This document shows positions 13,102 through 19,843 of a stretch of DNA of 25,768 bases, piece after piece; positions within the stretch are counted from its first letter, which is position 1; each line of letters begins with the position of its first letter. The stretch lies in the IMG/VR virus record IMGVR_UViG_3300007345_000239, positions 1 to 25,768 of that record; one strand, written 5' to 3'. This stretch comes from a virus. The notes under the pieces are model-generated. The model was not told the origin of the DNA and did no database searches. It worked only from the letters and a program-made list of their open reading frames with translations. Position numbers and translations under genes: made by a program.

Positions 13102-13280
13102 TTGACCAACTCCTTCGTCTCGGTCTCAACGATCTGCCATGTGGCGATCCCTGAGTGGGTCTCGGCGACCTTTTGGACTCCGGATTCGACGACCCGACCG
13201 AAGTAGGACGGGTGCCAGTCCTCGCAGTCCTCGGTGTCCATTGTGAGGTCAATGGTGACTCGAACGGTATGGCGTGCCAT
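13098..13280 (-). CDS. Small protein of unknown function, 60 aa
   Basis: A 60-residue protein, ARHTVRVTIDLTMDTEDCED at the start and TWQIVETETKELVK at the end, suggesting a small alpha-beta fold with two outer strands. No family recognised. The ATG at 13280 follows AAAGGAGAGCC, a good Shine-Dalgarno, just after the preceding gene. It overlaps the next gene by GTGA. The longer reading from 13406 is a shadow of the preceding gene. Confidence 0.72.
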   Translation of the reverse strand: MARHTVRVTIDLTMDTEDCEDWHPSYFGRVVESGVQKVAETHSGIATWQIVETETKELVK

Positions 13281-13291
13281 GTGGCTCTCCT

Positions 13292-13429
13292 TTACTTGAG
13301 TTCCGCTAGTTCCAGCAGGTTGGTGAGGTCTTGGGTCTCGCACCAGTCTTGCCATTGTGCGAGGCAGGGCTGGCAGAGGTCGTTGAGCGACTGTGCGTCT
13401 TCGCACTTCTGGTCGTGTTCACCTGTCAT
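13292..13429 (-). CDS. Small Cys-rich protein, 45 aa
   Basis: A 45-residue product beginning MTGEHDQKCEDAQSL, then DLCQPCLAQWQDWC and a leucine-rich end (LTNLLELAELK). Four Cys, including CxxC, suggest zinc binding. The ATG at 13429 lies seven bases after the -10 box TAGTGT of an AATAAG promoter, so it is probably leaderless. It is the first gene of the operon 13429 -> tRNA. Confidence 0.68.
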   Translation of the reverse strand: MTGEHDQKCEDAQSLNDLCQPCLAQWQDWCETQDLTNLLELAELK

Positions 13430-13436
13430 ACCAATA

Positions 13437-13465
13437 ACACTAGACCTTATTAGCGACAGCAACAA
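13437..13465 (-). promoter_or_regulatory. AATAAG-family promoter
   Basis: On the minus strand: TTGTTG, a 17-base spacer with AATAAGGT in the shared position, then TAGTGT. It drives the operon of four small proteins and the tRNA-Lys. Confidence 0.8.
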
Positions 13466-13467
13466 CC

Positions 13468-13863
13468 TCATTGAGATCTATCCGAAGAATAAAACGCCTT
13501 CGACACCGTTGCCGACGGATTAGACGGAATCCGCTGAGAGAACGACCACTCGTCCCCCTCCGGCTCTTTGTAATCCAACGAACAGTCATCCGAAGCAATG
13601 ATCAGGAAGTCGAGAAGATCGTCGGCGTCCCGCAACTTGGCGTAACCAGAGTCCTTGTCGAACGAGCCGTCGGGCATCTCAACGTAAATGTTGGATAACC
13701 CAAACCATGCGGTCGGGTTCGCCTTCACCCATCCGTCCATCGTCTGAACGAAGTCAAACCTTTGCCATTCCCAGCAGTTTTGGCACTCCGCCGCCGGGGC
13801 TCCCGCGTCGTCTACGCAGCAGCACTCGTATGTGGAAACCGTTTTGATGATGGGTTTAGGCAT
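13468..13863 (-). CDS. Protein of unknown function, 131 aa
   Basis: A 131-residue protein beginning MPKPIIKTVSTYECCCVD, with five Cys in the first 30 residues (ECCCVDDAGAPAAECQNCWEW), so an N-terminal metal site is likely. An acidic region DKDSGYAKLRDADDLLDFLI follows. No family recognised. The ATG at 13863 overlaps the previous stop by eight bases; a GTG twelve bases upstream is also in frame. It is the last gene of the operon starting at 14564. Confidence 0.72.
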   Translation of the reverse strand: MPKPIIKTVSTYECCCVDDAGAPAAECQNCWEWQRFDFVQTMDGWVKANPTAWFGLSNIYVEMPDGSFDKDSGYAKLRDADDLLDFLIIASDDCSLDYKEPEGDEWSFSQRIPSNPSATVSKAFYSSDRSQ

Positions 13864-14038
13864 TTCTGTATTCACACACCTGTCCGTCGCATGAACCGTA
13901 CTCCTTACAGAAGCGAGCGTAGTTCACGCAGTCGTAGACTCTGGGGTTGGGGAAGTTGTTGACAACCGGTTTTGGGGCCGTCTTCCTGCCCCGCCTTTTG
14001 CCCAACTTGTAGATGATGGCGCCCGTGATGATGCCCAT
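13856..14038 (-). CDS. Small membrane-anchored Cys-containing protein
   Basis: A 60-residue protein. The N-terminus MGIITGAIIYKLGKRRGRK is a short hydrophobic segment followed by a strongly basic one, so it may associate with the membrane. The C-terminal half has CVNYARFCKEYGSCDGQVC, four Cys that could bind metal or form disulfides. It starts four bases after the stop of the preceding gene. Confidence 0.7.
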   Translation of the reverse strand: MGIITGAIIYKLGKRRGRKTAPKPVVNNFPNPRVYDCVNYARFCKEYGSCDGQVCEYRNA

Positions 14039-14042
14039 GACG

Positions 14043-14564
14043 TCACCAAATCTCGAATCCGCCGGAGACCAACAGAAACTCTGCGAACTCCTTGACGTTC
14101 TCAACCACGAACGGGTAGTTGTGGGCGAAGTGGGCTTGGGTTCCGATTCCGTCGCAACCGTTACACCAGCCGAAGTCACGACCGACAAGGCTTGCCACTT
14201 CTGGGCTGAGCGCCTTCTCGTGCTGGCCCATGTCGATTCCGACCGTATCCTTGCGAATGCCGGTGGCTCCACAATGTGGGCAAGGTGTGCGAGGAAGTTC
14301 GGCGAGTTGCGCCATGTAATCAAGGCGATACTGCTCCGTCCTGCCGGTTTCGATGTCGTCCAGTAGAGCGTGACCGAGGCGAGTGGCCTCGTCTTCGTTC
14401 AGGCCGTAGCCGTCGTTGTGGAATCCGGAGTCGGCGTCGTTGCCGCAGAGGTCTGGGTGTACCTCACAGCAGTAGCCCCACAGAGGCCTCCAGTACCAGA
14501 CGTTGTTGCGAAAGTATTCGCCCTGTTCCGTGTGGGCGTTCTTTCCGTAGACGTCCATTCCCAT
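14043..14564 (-). CDS. Conserved phage protein (GMDVYGKN type)
   Basis: A 173-residue protein beginning MGMDVYGKNAHTEQGEYF, followed by NNVWYWRPLWGYC. I recall this opening from many phage and bacterial hypothetical proteins. The middle has CPHCGATGI and later CNGCDGIG, two CxxC knuckles that look like a zinc-binding insert of DnaJ-like type. The start follows GAAAGGACAATGAC, a good Shine-Dalgarno with a leader of about 30 bases. Function unknown. Confidence 0.82.
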   Translation of the reverse strand: MGMDVYGKNAHTEQGEYFRNNVWYWRPLWGYCCEVHPDLCGNDADSGFHNDGYGLNEDEATRLGHALLDDIETGRTEQYRLDYMAQLAELPRTPCPHCGATGIRKDTVGIDMGQHEKALSPEVASLVGRDFGWCNGCDGIGTQAHFAHNYPFVVENVKEFAEFLLVSGGFEIW

Positions 14565-14601
14565 GTCATTGTCCTTTCGTCGGGTGTTTTCTGATAATGA
14601 A

Positions 14602-14630
14602 ATACTAGGGGTTATTCGGAACACCCACAA
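14602..14630 (-). promoter_or_regulatory. AATAAG-family promoter (variant)
   Basis: On the minus strand: TTGTGG, a 17-base spacer with AATAACCC in the shared position, then TAGTAT. The leader before the ATG at 14564 is about 31 bases and carries a Shine-Dalgarno. Confidence 0.72.
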
Positions 14631-14690
14631 CCCGAATCCCACAAAAACTTGACGAAATCTGGTCGAACTTCGGAACCCGCCGGCGAAGCC

Positions 14691-14736
14691 CCGTTCTGCT
14701 GTGCCTTTCCCCCATTTTTAGCAAACAGCGGGACGG
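14691..14736. terminator. Hairpin between minus-strand operons
   Basis: A 12-bp stem (14691-14702 with 14725-14736, two T-G wobbles) lies downstream of the gene ending at 14784. There is no clear T-run after it for leftward transcription, so termination is only suggested. No gene is seen between 14631 and 14783. Confidence 0.4.
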
Positions 14737-14743
14737 CCGAAAT

Positions 14744-14781
14744 CGGGCTGCGCTTACGCAACCCAACACGGTGGCGGAAAG
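14744..14781 (+). repeat. ACGGTGG repeat, copy 2
   Basis: Core ACGGTGGCGGAAAG at 14768-14781, with the upstream block GCGCTTACGCAA also found in copy 1. It lies between minus-strand operons but keeps the plus orientation. Confidence 0.7.
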
Positions 14782-14783
14782 GA

Positions 14784-15215
14784 CTACACCTCGTCTTCCC
14801 ACCCGTCCGAGAGCCTGTCGTACTCCGCCTGAGTCTCCTCCTCCTGAGCGATACACGCCGTGCAGACCGACGGGTCGGCGCACTCGTGCCTGCTGAAGCC
14901 GTAGGTGCCACTACCGGAGACATCAAGCAGATACATGTAGATCTGGATGTCGGTGGAGCCGTTGGCGATCATCGCCTTCACCGTGTCGATGACATCGGAG
15001 TAGTTGGGGATGTCGTGGAAGTAGGTGTCTACGAGTTCCAAGTCGGGGAAGGTCTCCGGACGAGCCCAGCGACCGGTGTTGGTCGAAGCGTCAAGGCTAC
15101 GAGTCCAACCGCCGGTGGTGAACATGAGTACGTCCATGCCTTCACCGCTGGAGTCGGCTTCGGTGCGAATGTGCCTTCCACGAAGCGTGCCGTCGGGGTC
15201 AATGAGTTGTTCCAT
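14784..15215 (-). CDS. Protein of unknown function, 143 aa
   Basis: A 143-residue acidic protein beginning MEQLIDPDGTLRGRHIR. Near the C-terminus it has HECADPSVCTACIAQEE, a possible metal site. No family recognised. The ATG at 15215 lies exactly at +1 of an AATAAG promoter (six bases after CATACT), which rules out the longer reading from 15275. Confidence 0.75.
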   Translation of the reverse strand: MEQLIDPDGTLRGRHIRTEADSSGEGMDVLMFTTGGWTRSLDASTNTGRWARPETFPDLELVDTYFHDIPNYSDVIDTVKAMIANGSTDIQIYMYLLDVSGSGTYGFSRHECADPSVCTACIAQEEETQAEYDRLSDGWEDEV

Positions 15216-15221
15216 GAGTTC

Positions 15222-15250
15222 AGTATGGGGCTTATTAGGTACTACGACAA
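15222..15250 (-). promoter_or_regulatory. AATAAG-family promoter
   Basis: On the minus strand: TTGTCG, a 17-base spacer with AATAAGCC in the shared position, then CATACT. The -35 box lies inside the last codons and stop of the upstream gene (ending at 15242). Confidence 0.8.
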
Positions 15251-15667
15251 CCCGAGTTCGGAGATTCTTGAACAAATCCTGAGAAATGCGATGTGGTGGT
15301 CAACCGAATCGGTGTCGTTCGACCAGCCAGTCATCGAATGGTCAATGAAGTTGTTCCACAGGTGCGAATCGACGGGCGTGTAGATGTACGGAGATGGGGA
15401 ACCGTCGTCAAACACATGGGCAATAACGTCGCCGGTCTCCCTGAGTGTGAGTGTTCCGGTGAATCCGTTACCGTGATTCGGGTCGTCGCTCACGGGCTCG
15501 ATAGTCCCGGTCTGCTCAAACACCCAGTCGGTGGGGATGGGTTCGTCGGGAGCGCAAGCGTCCCTGACCCTGAAGATGAGTTCGTCGTCCATAACGATAA
15601 ATATTTTACCGTCTTCGTCCACGACTTCCTCCCACAAGGGCTTATCCATGTCGTCTTCGTTCAGCAT
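15242..15667 (-). CDS. Acidic protein of unknown function, 141 aa
   Basis: A 141-residue protein. It starts MLNEDDMDKPLWEEVVDED, then has KIFIVMDDELIFRVRD and a middle GFTGTLTLRETGDVIAHVF. The pattern suggests a mostly-beta, strongly acidic protein. No family recognised. The ATG at 15667 overlaps the previous stop (ATGCTGA); an internal ATG six codons later is possible. It is the last gene of the operon starting at 16475. Confidence 0.72.
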   Translation of the reverse strand: MLNEDDMDKPLWEEVVDEDGKIFIVMDDELIFRVRDACAPDEPIPTDWVFEQTGTIEPVSDDPNHGNGFTGTLTLRETGDVIAHVFDDGSPSPYIYTPVDSHLWNNFIDHSMTGWSNDTDSVDHHIAFLRICSRISELGLS

Positions 15668-16098
15668 GACGCCCACCCGATGAAGGCGAACTTCTTGTCC
15701 TCCAGCGCAAACCCAACAGCGGGGCCCCACTTGTCGTTGTAGACCTCTTTCATGTGCTTGAGATCGCTCATCGGCATCGCTTCAGCGAGGATTTTGGCGT
15801 CCCTGCGAGCCTTCATTTGCCACGAATACTCGGACTCGGGGGCGTCGAAGGGGTCGTCGTAGTCCCTCATGTCGTGGAGCCAGTTCAGCGCAGCCCCGAT
15901 CATCTCGGTCAGTTCGCCGGCATTGGTTGTCGGGAACTTGTCAATAGGGATCGTGAATGCGACGAACCCGTCCTTTTCTGCGATGGTTCCGGTGTAACCG
16001 CTGTGTCCATGCCAGTAGAAGGCGTCGTCAACAGCCCCGCGATAGGCTTCGGCCATCGTGTCGGCTTGTTGGACTGCTGCGAACGTGGTGGCGCCCAT
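15661..16098 (-). CDS. Conserved phage protein (MGATTF type)
   Basis: A 145-residue protein beginning MGATTFAAVQQADTMAEAY, then HGHSGYTGTIAEKDGF and the ending FAFIGWASC. I recall this combination from conserved hypothetical proteins of actinophages. The start overlaps the previous stop as TGATG. No function is known to me. Confidence 0.8.
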   Translation of the reverse strand: MGATTFAAVQQADTMAEAYRGAVDDAFYWHGHSGYTGTIAEKDGFVAFTIPIDKFPTTNAGELTEMIGAALNWLHDMRDYDDPFDAPESEYSWQMKARRDAKILAEAMPMSDLKHMKEVYNDKWGPAVGFALEDKKFAFIGWASC

Positions 16099-16475
16099 CA
16101 GACGACCACCGTGACGCCCGAGGTGTCCGACGAGGCGAACAAACCTATCCACTGGCTCGCTGAGCACGAGACATCGCCGTAGGTCACGAGTGGTTCGGCG
16201 TTGTGCCTGAACGTCACCGTTGGCGAGGTGTAGTTGATGTCATCCCAGTCTCCGACGATGATGCCGAAACCCGTCGTGCCACCTTCTAAGCCTGTGAGCG
16301 TGTCGAAGATGATGCGAGTGGCATATGGGGAGTCTTGAAGTCTTCCAGCCTCCTGAGCCTTCCTGAGCCCGTCTGCGAGGGTGCGAGAGATCTCGCCACC
16401 CGTCCAATGGGTGTAGAGGGTGAGTGGAGTGGCTTGGTTTTCTTGGTAGATGGTGATGGTGGCTCTTGCGCCCAT
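16098..16475 (-). CDS. Conserved phage protein (MGARATIT type)
   Basis: A 125-residue protein beginning MGARATITIYQENQATPLT, then LYTHWTGGEISRTLADGL and YATRIIFDTL. These segments match a widespread phage hypothetical family. The protein is strand-rich. The start follows AAGAAGGG about eight bases upstream within a leader of about 31 bases. It is coupled by TGATG to the MGATTF gene; I have the impression that the two often travel together. Confidence 0.82.
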   Translation of the reverse strand: MGARATITIYQENQATPLTLYTHWTGGEISRTLADGLRKAQEAGRLQDSPYATRIIFDTLTGLEGGTTGFGIIVGDWDDINYTSPTVTFRHNAEPLVTYGDVSCSASQWIGLFASSDTSGVTVVV

Positions 16476-16506
16476 GTCATTTCCCTTCTTGGTCGGTGTT
16501 GATTTC

Positions 16507-16535
16507 AGTATGGGGCTTATTCGTGGCACCTACAA
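16507..16535 (-). promoter_or_regulatory. AATAAG-family promoter
   Basis: On the minus strand: TTGTAG, a 17-base spacer with AATAAGCC in the shared position, then CATACT. It drives the operon 16475-15242. Confidence 0.8.
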
Positions 16536-16549
16536 CGTGATGCCGAGAT

Positions 16550-16738
16550 TTATTTGACAACTTCCCACGAGTCCTCACCCACGATGAGGCCGAGCAATGC
16601 TCCGTTGTCCCACTTCACATGGATGGTTCCCATGTCGTCGATGAACATGACCGTTCCGAGAGCCCCGTAGGGCATGGTCGTGTACGGGTCTGCGCAATGG
16701 ATGAGGCGAACCCTGTCGCCCTTAGTCTCAGTCGGCAT
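16550..16738 (-). CDS. DUF4314 protein
   Basis: A 62-residue protein matching DUF4314: KGDRVRLIHCADPYT, then GALGTVMFIDDMGTIHVKW and DNGALLGLIVGED. This is a small SH3-like beta-barrel family found on phages, plasmids and mobile elements; its role is unknown. The ATG at 16738 overlaps the end of the preceding gene by 11 bases. The longer reading from 16840 is a shadow. Confidence 0.85.
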   Translation of the reverse strand: MPTETKGDRVRLIHCADPYTTMPYGALGTVMFIDDMGTIHVKWDNGALLGLIVGEDSWEVVK

Positions 16739-16952
16739 CGTCTTCCTCCTCCAACTCTGCGACGCATGTCGGGCAGAGCAGGCCATCGCCCTCGTCGTCC
16801 CAGCCCTCGTCGCTGAGATGGTTGCGAAATGCCTCCTCAAACTCCGACATCATCATCCAGTCGTCGATCGTGAGCGTGATGTCCCTCCAGCAGTCGTCAC
16901 CCGTGCAGTCAAGGGTGGCGGTCATTTCGGTTTCGATGTCTATTTCGGTCAT
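16728..16952 (-). CDS. Small acidic Cys-containing protein
   Basis: A 74-residue, very acidic protein beginning MTEIDIETEMTATLDCTGD, with a CTGDDCW motif and a C-terminal CPTCVAELEEEDD. The two Cys pairs could form one zinc site. The ATG at 16952 is exactly at +1 of its AATAAG promoter. It is the first gene of the last minus-strand operon before the array changes direction. Confidence 0.75.
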   Translation of the reverse strand: MTEIDIETEMTATLDCTGDDCWRDITLTIDDWMMMSEFEEAFRNHLSDEGWDDEGDGLLCPTCVAELEEEDDAD

Positions 16953-16958
16953 GGCTTC

Positions 16959-16987
16959 ATTCTGGGGCTTATTCGCTGTAAAGCCAA
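16959..16987 (-). promoter_or_regulatory. AATAAG-family promoter
   Basis: On the minus strand: TTGGCT, a 17-base spacer with AATAAGCC in the shared position, then CAGAAT. It is back to back with the plus-strand promoter at 17067, so the array changes direction here. Confidence 0.77.
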
Positions 16988-17066
16988 CGTCCAAAAAAAG
17001 ATTTCCGCAAAACCGCAGGTCAGAGGCCATTTTTTTCTTTTCTCGGAGATTTCTTTACTTTCGAGG

Positions 17067-17095
17067 TTGGTGCTGTACCGAATAAGCCGTATCGT
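17067..17095 (+). promoter_or_regulatory. AATAAG-family promoter
   Basis: TTGGTG, a 17-base spacer with AATAAGCC in the shared position, then TATCGT. The ATG at 17103 is at about +1 or +2. Confidence 0.78.
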
Positions 17096-17102
17096 TCCAT
17101 CC

Positions 17103-17474
17103 ATGAAGCCATACGACGTTTCCACAACCGACCTCACCGAACACGACGCATCGGTGACCTACCTACTGTTCGACGTTACCGACTCGTCGGCACTCTCCAC
17201 GCTCGTCATCACGGCATGGAAGTACGACATCTCGTCGGACGTTCGCCACGAGATGGCCGTACACATCAACTACGCATCGAACCCCGAAGTGGCCTACTTC
17301 TACAAGTTCGTCGGTGCGACCGCCTGTAGCGACCTCTACATGGCTCTCATGGGCGAGGAGTCCGCAGGCAAGTTCGCCACCTACGTTCGCAACAACGCCG
17401 ATGGTGTGTCCAAGCACGTTGACGGCAAGGTAGAATTTCTCCCCCCTCGCAAAACCATGAAGGAGGCCGTGTGA
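17103..17474 (+). CDS. Protein with a KTSC-like C-terminal segment
   Basis: A 123-residue protein beginning MKPYDVSTTDLTEHDASVT. The part VAYFYKFVGATACSDLYMAL followed by ESAGKFATYVRN resembles the KTSC domain (a small 'Y.Y..V......SaG.f....i' unit), but this is tentative. The ATG at 17103 is the leaderless start; the long reading from 16674 crosses the promoters and is a shadow. It overlaps the next gene by GTGA. Confidence 0.72.
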   Translation: MKPYDVSTTDLTEHDASVTYLLFDVTDSSALSTLVITAWKYDISSDVRHEMAVHINYASNPEVAYFYKFVGATACSDLYMALMGEESAGKFATYVRNNADGVSKHVDGKVEFLPPRKTMKEAV

Positions 17475-17665
17475 ACGTGCCAAAAGTATGCCCACGATGC
17501 GGAGACTGGATACCGAACAACATCCAGCCCGGCGCCTACCCCGGGGCTCTCAGCCGCGTCGACAACAAGACCGAGATCTGCTCCGAGTGCGGTTCGATGG
17601 AAGCCATCGAGCAATACACGACCGGAGCACCCAACGGGAAGGACACTTGGAAGACCCCAACCTGA
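17471..17665 (+). CDS. Small zinc-ribbon phage protein
   Basis: A 64-residue protein with the widespread phage pattern VCPRCGDWIPNN, PGAYPGALSRVDN and EICSECGSMEAI. Two CxxC knuckles, about 31 residues apart, form a zinc ribbon. Similar small proteins occur in many actinophages without known function. The start is a GTG overlapping the previous stop; AGGAGG lies four bases upstream. A second GTG six bases on is possible. Confidence 0.82.
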   Translation: MNVPKVCPRCGDWIPNNIQPGAYPGALSRVDNKTEICSECGSMEAIEQYTTGAPNGKDTWKTPT

Positions 17666-17671
17666 GGTCTT

Positions 17672-17695
17672 TCAACCCTTCACGGTGGCGGAAAG
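17672..17695 (+). repeat. ACGGTGG repeat, copy 3
   Basis: Core ACGGTGGCGGAAAG at 17682-17695, preceded by TCTTTCAACCCTT, which it shares with copy 4 near 21309. Confidence 0.7.
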
Positions 17696-17737
17696 CCCCT
17701 GATCAGAGGCCAATTTCAAATTTTTCTCCCGATCAGG

Positions 17738-17766
17738 TTGTCACGTTACGACATAAGCCGTAGCGT
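17738..17766 (+). promoter_or_regulatory. AATAAG-family promoter
   Basis: TTGTCA, a 17-base spacer with CATAAGCC in the shared position, then TAGCGT. The leader is about 45 bases, with a Shine-Dalgarno (AGAAAGGACA) before the ATG at 17818. Confidence 0.8.
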
Positions 17767-17817
17767 GTCACTCGTAAACAACACGGCCCCCTGCAAAAGG
17801 GCCAGAAAGGACAGACA

Positions 17818-18180
17818 ATGAAAATTGTCGACACCGCATCGCCGAGTGCGACCAAGGTGGCCAGAACAGCCGACGGACAGGTGGATCACGACGCATACAA
17901 AAACGTGTTAGCCATCTACACCATCGACGGACTGGACATCAACGTCAGAATCGACGACGCAAGAACACGGTTCGGACATCTTGACCTGCTGGTCACCCCT
18001 CTGAACGGGGCTGGCGAACGTTGGGTTGAGCGCAAGAACCTTCAGATCCCTAGCGACCCTGCTGACGCAGCACCTGCCGTCACCCCGTGGGGAATCGCCA
18101 AGGAAAGCCCCGCTGGGGCACCAACACCTTCCCTTGAGGATCAGGTGTTGTCCATCATCCAGAAAACCTCCGTCAAGTGA
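17818..18180 (+). CDS. Protein of unknown function, 120 aa
   Basis: A 120-residue protein beginning MKIVDTASPSATKVARTAD. The middle (NVLAIYTIDGLDINVRIDD, then TRFGHLDLLVTPLNG, then GERWVERKNLQI) suggests a small beta-rich domain, followed by a Pro/Ala-rich linker. No family recognised. It is coupled to the next gene, whose alternative GTG start overlaps this stop. Confidence 0.75.
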   Translation: MKIVDTASPSATKVARTADGQVDHDAYKNVLAIYTIDGLDINVRIDDARTRFGHLDLLVTPLNGAGERWVERKNLQIPSDPADAAPAVTPWGIAKESPAGAPTPSLEDQVLSIIQKTSVK

Positions 18181-18197
18181 CGGGAAAGGACAGCAAC

Positions 18198-18488
18198 ATG
18201 AGCGGTTATCGCATCGTGTTCGAGGAGCCGCCTGCGGCTCGTCGTGGTCAGGCCTCGAATGGGTCTCTTCAGAAACTCATCGAAGATCTGGACAAGAACC
18301 ACAGGAACAAGTGGGCTCGTGAGTCGAAGGCTCGCAAGCACATCTCGTACCTCTACGGGCTTCGCAAGAAGTACCCGAACATGAGGATTGCCACCCGCAA
18401 GAACCCCAACGGGACGTTCGGCGTGTGGATTCGCATGGAGGACGCTCCGGTGGCACTCCAGCACAACGGTTCCAAGACCAAGAAGTGA
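18198..18488 (+). CDS. Small basic protein, 96 aa
   Basis: A 96-residue, strongly basic protein (SGYRIVFEEPPAARRG at the start, then ARESKARKHISYLYGLRKKY and RIATRKNPNGTFGVWIR). The last part resembles a short DNA-binding beta-hairpin. No family recognised. The ATG at 18198 follows AAAGGACAGCAAC. A GTG at 18177 overlapping the previous stop would add seven residues. A terminator follows. Confidence 0.75.
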   Translation: MSGYRIVFEEPPAARRGQASNGSLQKLIEDLDKNHRNKWARESKARKHISYLYGLRKKYPNMRIATRKNPNGTFGVWIRMEDAPVALQHNGSKTKK

Positions 18489-18497
18489 TCGCCCTTC

Positions 18498-18558
18498 GTG
18501 GGGGCGGGTTCGTTGAGAGCAACAGCCAGCCCGTCCCCACATGGGTATTTTTTTTGAC
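18498..18558 (+). terminator. Rho-independent terminator
   Basis: GTGGGGGCGGG (18498-18508) pairs with CCCGTCCCCAC (18530-18540) with one wobble. An eight-base T-run follows a few bases later. The T-run also serves as the A/T tract upstream of the next promoter. Confidence 0.75.
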
Positions 18559-18562
18559 CACG

Positions 18563-18591
18563 TTGTCAAGTGACGTAATAAGCCTTACCAT
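18563..18591 (+). promoter_or_regulatory. AATAAG-family promoter
   Basis: TTGTCA, a 17-base spacer with AATAAGCC in the shared position, then TACCAT. The leader is about 25 bases with the Shine-Dalgarno AGGAGGGGCA before the ATG at 18623. Confidence 0.85.
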
Positions 18592-18622
18592 CTCCTGTAC
18601 CTACTAGAAACAAGGAGGGGCA

Positions 18623-19270
18623 ATGCCCAACTGGTGCGACTATTCCATCGAAATCAAGGGAGAGCCTGAGCACATCGCTGCTCTCCACCAAATCTTCTCC
18701 ATCCCAGAGGATGAGCAAGTCGAATCATACGACTCAATGAAGGAATACGACATCGCTCGTATCCATCCCGTCCCTGAGGAACTACAAATCATGGCTGGCT
18801 TCATGAACGAGGACGACCCCGAGTACCCTGCGTGGGTCGCCCAAAAGGAAGCCAACGTACAAAAGTACGGTGTATCCGACTGGTACTGGTGGTGCGTCAA
18901 GAACTGGGGAACCAAGTGGCCTCCCAGCATCTCCAACTACGACGTTGACGACACCAGCATCACCGTGTCTGGCATGTCGGCATGGTCGCCACCCGACGGC
19001 ATCGCTCGCCACATCACCGAGAAGTACCCTGTCAAGGTTCTCGTTCGCTACGACGAGGGAGGCATGTGCTTCGCTGGTGTCGATTCGTTCGCTAACGGCG
19101 AGTGCGTCTACAACGGATACTTCGAGTATTCCAACATCACGCCTGAGGCTGAGGAGCCTGAGGACTCCATGTCCGACGAGTGGTACGAGTGGTACGAGGC
19201 GGCTCGTGACAAGATTCATAACTTGGTGGACGCTCAGGAGAGCATCGCTGCGATGGCGGTGGACTGGTGA
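18623..19270 (+). CDS. Api92-like protein (DUF1281-type)
   Basis: A 215-residue protein beginning MPNWCDYSIEIKGEPEHI, typical of the Api92-like / DUF1281 ferredoxin-fold family. It also has the family's DWYWWCVKNWGTKWPPS signature and ends in an acidic, Trp-rich tail (SDEWYEWYEAARDKI). The family is frequent on phages and plasmids; function unknown. The start has a strong Shine-Dalgarno. The stop overlaps the next start as TGATG. Confidence 0.87.
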   Translation: MPNWCDYSIEIKGEPEHIAALHQIFSIPEDEQVESYDSMKEYDIARIHPVPEELQIMAGFMNEDDPEYPAWVAQKEANVQKYGVSDWYWWCVKNWGTKWPPSISNYDVDDTSITVSGMSAWSPPDGIARHITEKYPVKVLVRYDEGGMCFAGVDSFANGECVYNGYFEYSNITPEAEEPEDSMSDEWYEWYEAARDKIHNLVDAQESIAAMAVDW

Positions 19271-19482
19271 TGCCGGTTCGTCGCCACCGCTGGTCAGACA
19301 GCCCCGACCACGAGTTTGTCAAGGCGCAAGCGGAACAAGCAGTATCGGCTTACTGTAACTGGCTCAGGATCGCAGCGCGGGACTCCAACGCGGAGACTTC
19401 ACCGCTGCTGGCTCAGGTGGGGGACGCCCTCATCGAGTTGGCGGAATTTGTCGGAATTTCTGTCCATATTTATGGGGAATGA
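19270..19482 (+). CDS. Small protein of unknown function, 70 aa
   Basis: A 70-residue, mostly helical protein (MPVRRHRWSDSPDHEFV, then QAVSAYCNWLRIAARDS, then LAQVGDALIELAEFVG). The ATG at 19270 overlaps the Api92-like stop (TGATG); the in-frame GTG just before it is less likely. The next promoter begins three bases after its stop. Confidence 0.73.
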   Translation: MPVRRHRWSDSPDHEFVKAQAEQAVSAYCNWLRIAARDSNAETSPLLAQVGDALIELAEFVGISVHIYGE

Positions 19483-19484
19483 GG

Positions 19485-19513
19485 TTGTTGTTGTCATGAA
19501 TAAGCCCCAAACT
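19485..19513 (+). promoter_or_regulatory. AATAAG-family promoter
   Basis: TTGTTG, a 17-base spacer with AATAAGCC in the shared position, then CAAACT. The ATG at 19520 is exactly at +1. Confidence 0.8.
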
Positions 19514-19519
19514 GAAGTC

Positions 19520-19843
19520 ATGAACACATCCACGCTATGGAGCGACGTACAAGACCACATCGAAGACACCATCCTCATCGCATGGGATGGGTGCCACAAG
19601 ATCTACATGGCACTTGACGACCACGAAGCCGCATACTTTCGTTCCGGCTACCCCTACATTGTCGAAGACTCCGCAGAAGCGATGCTCGCCACCCTCATGG
19701 ACTGGTACGACGCTTCCTGCGGACTGAAGTTCGTGTCCGGTGTTCGCTACAACGCCGAAGATCCGAACGCCGGTTTCATCTCGCTCATTGAGCAGTTCGA
19801 CGATCGTGACCCCGACATGCAAATCGACGAGGAGGAAATCTGA
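19520..19843 (+). CDS. Acidic protein of unknown function, 107 aa
   Basis: A 107-residue acidic protein beginning MNTSTLWSDVQDHIEDTIL and ending DRDPDMQIDEEEI, with a central strand-helix pattern (CHKIYMALDDHEAAYF). No family recognised. The leaderless ATG excludes the longer reading from 19316. It is coupled to the next gene by TGATG. Confidence 0.75.
   Translation: MNTSTLWSDVQDHIEDTILIAWDGCHKIYMALDDHEAAYFRSGYPYIVEDSAEAMLATLMDWYDASCGLKFVSGVRYNAEDPNAGFISLIEQFDDRDPDMQIDEEEI

Noticed and set aside
14649-15383. 244-residue open frame on the plus strand
   Set aside because: It is antisense to the 14784-15215 gene and its promoter.
16674-17102. Long N-terminal extension of the 17103 gene
   Set aside because: It would run through two divergent promoters and two minus-strand genes; the leaderless ATG at 17103 fits better.
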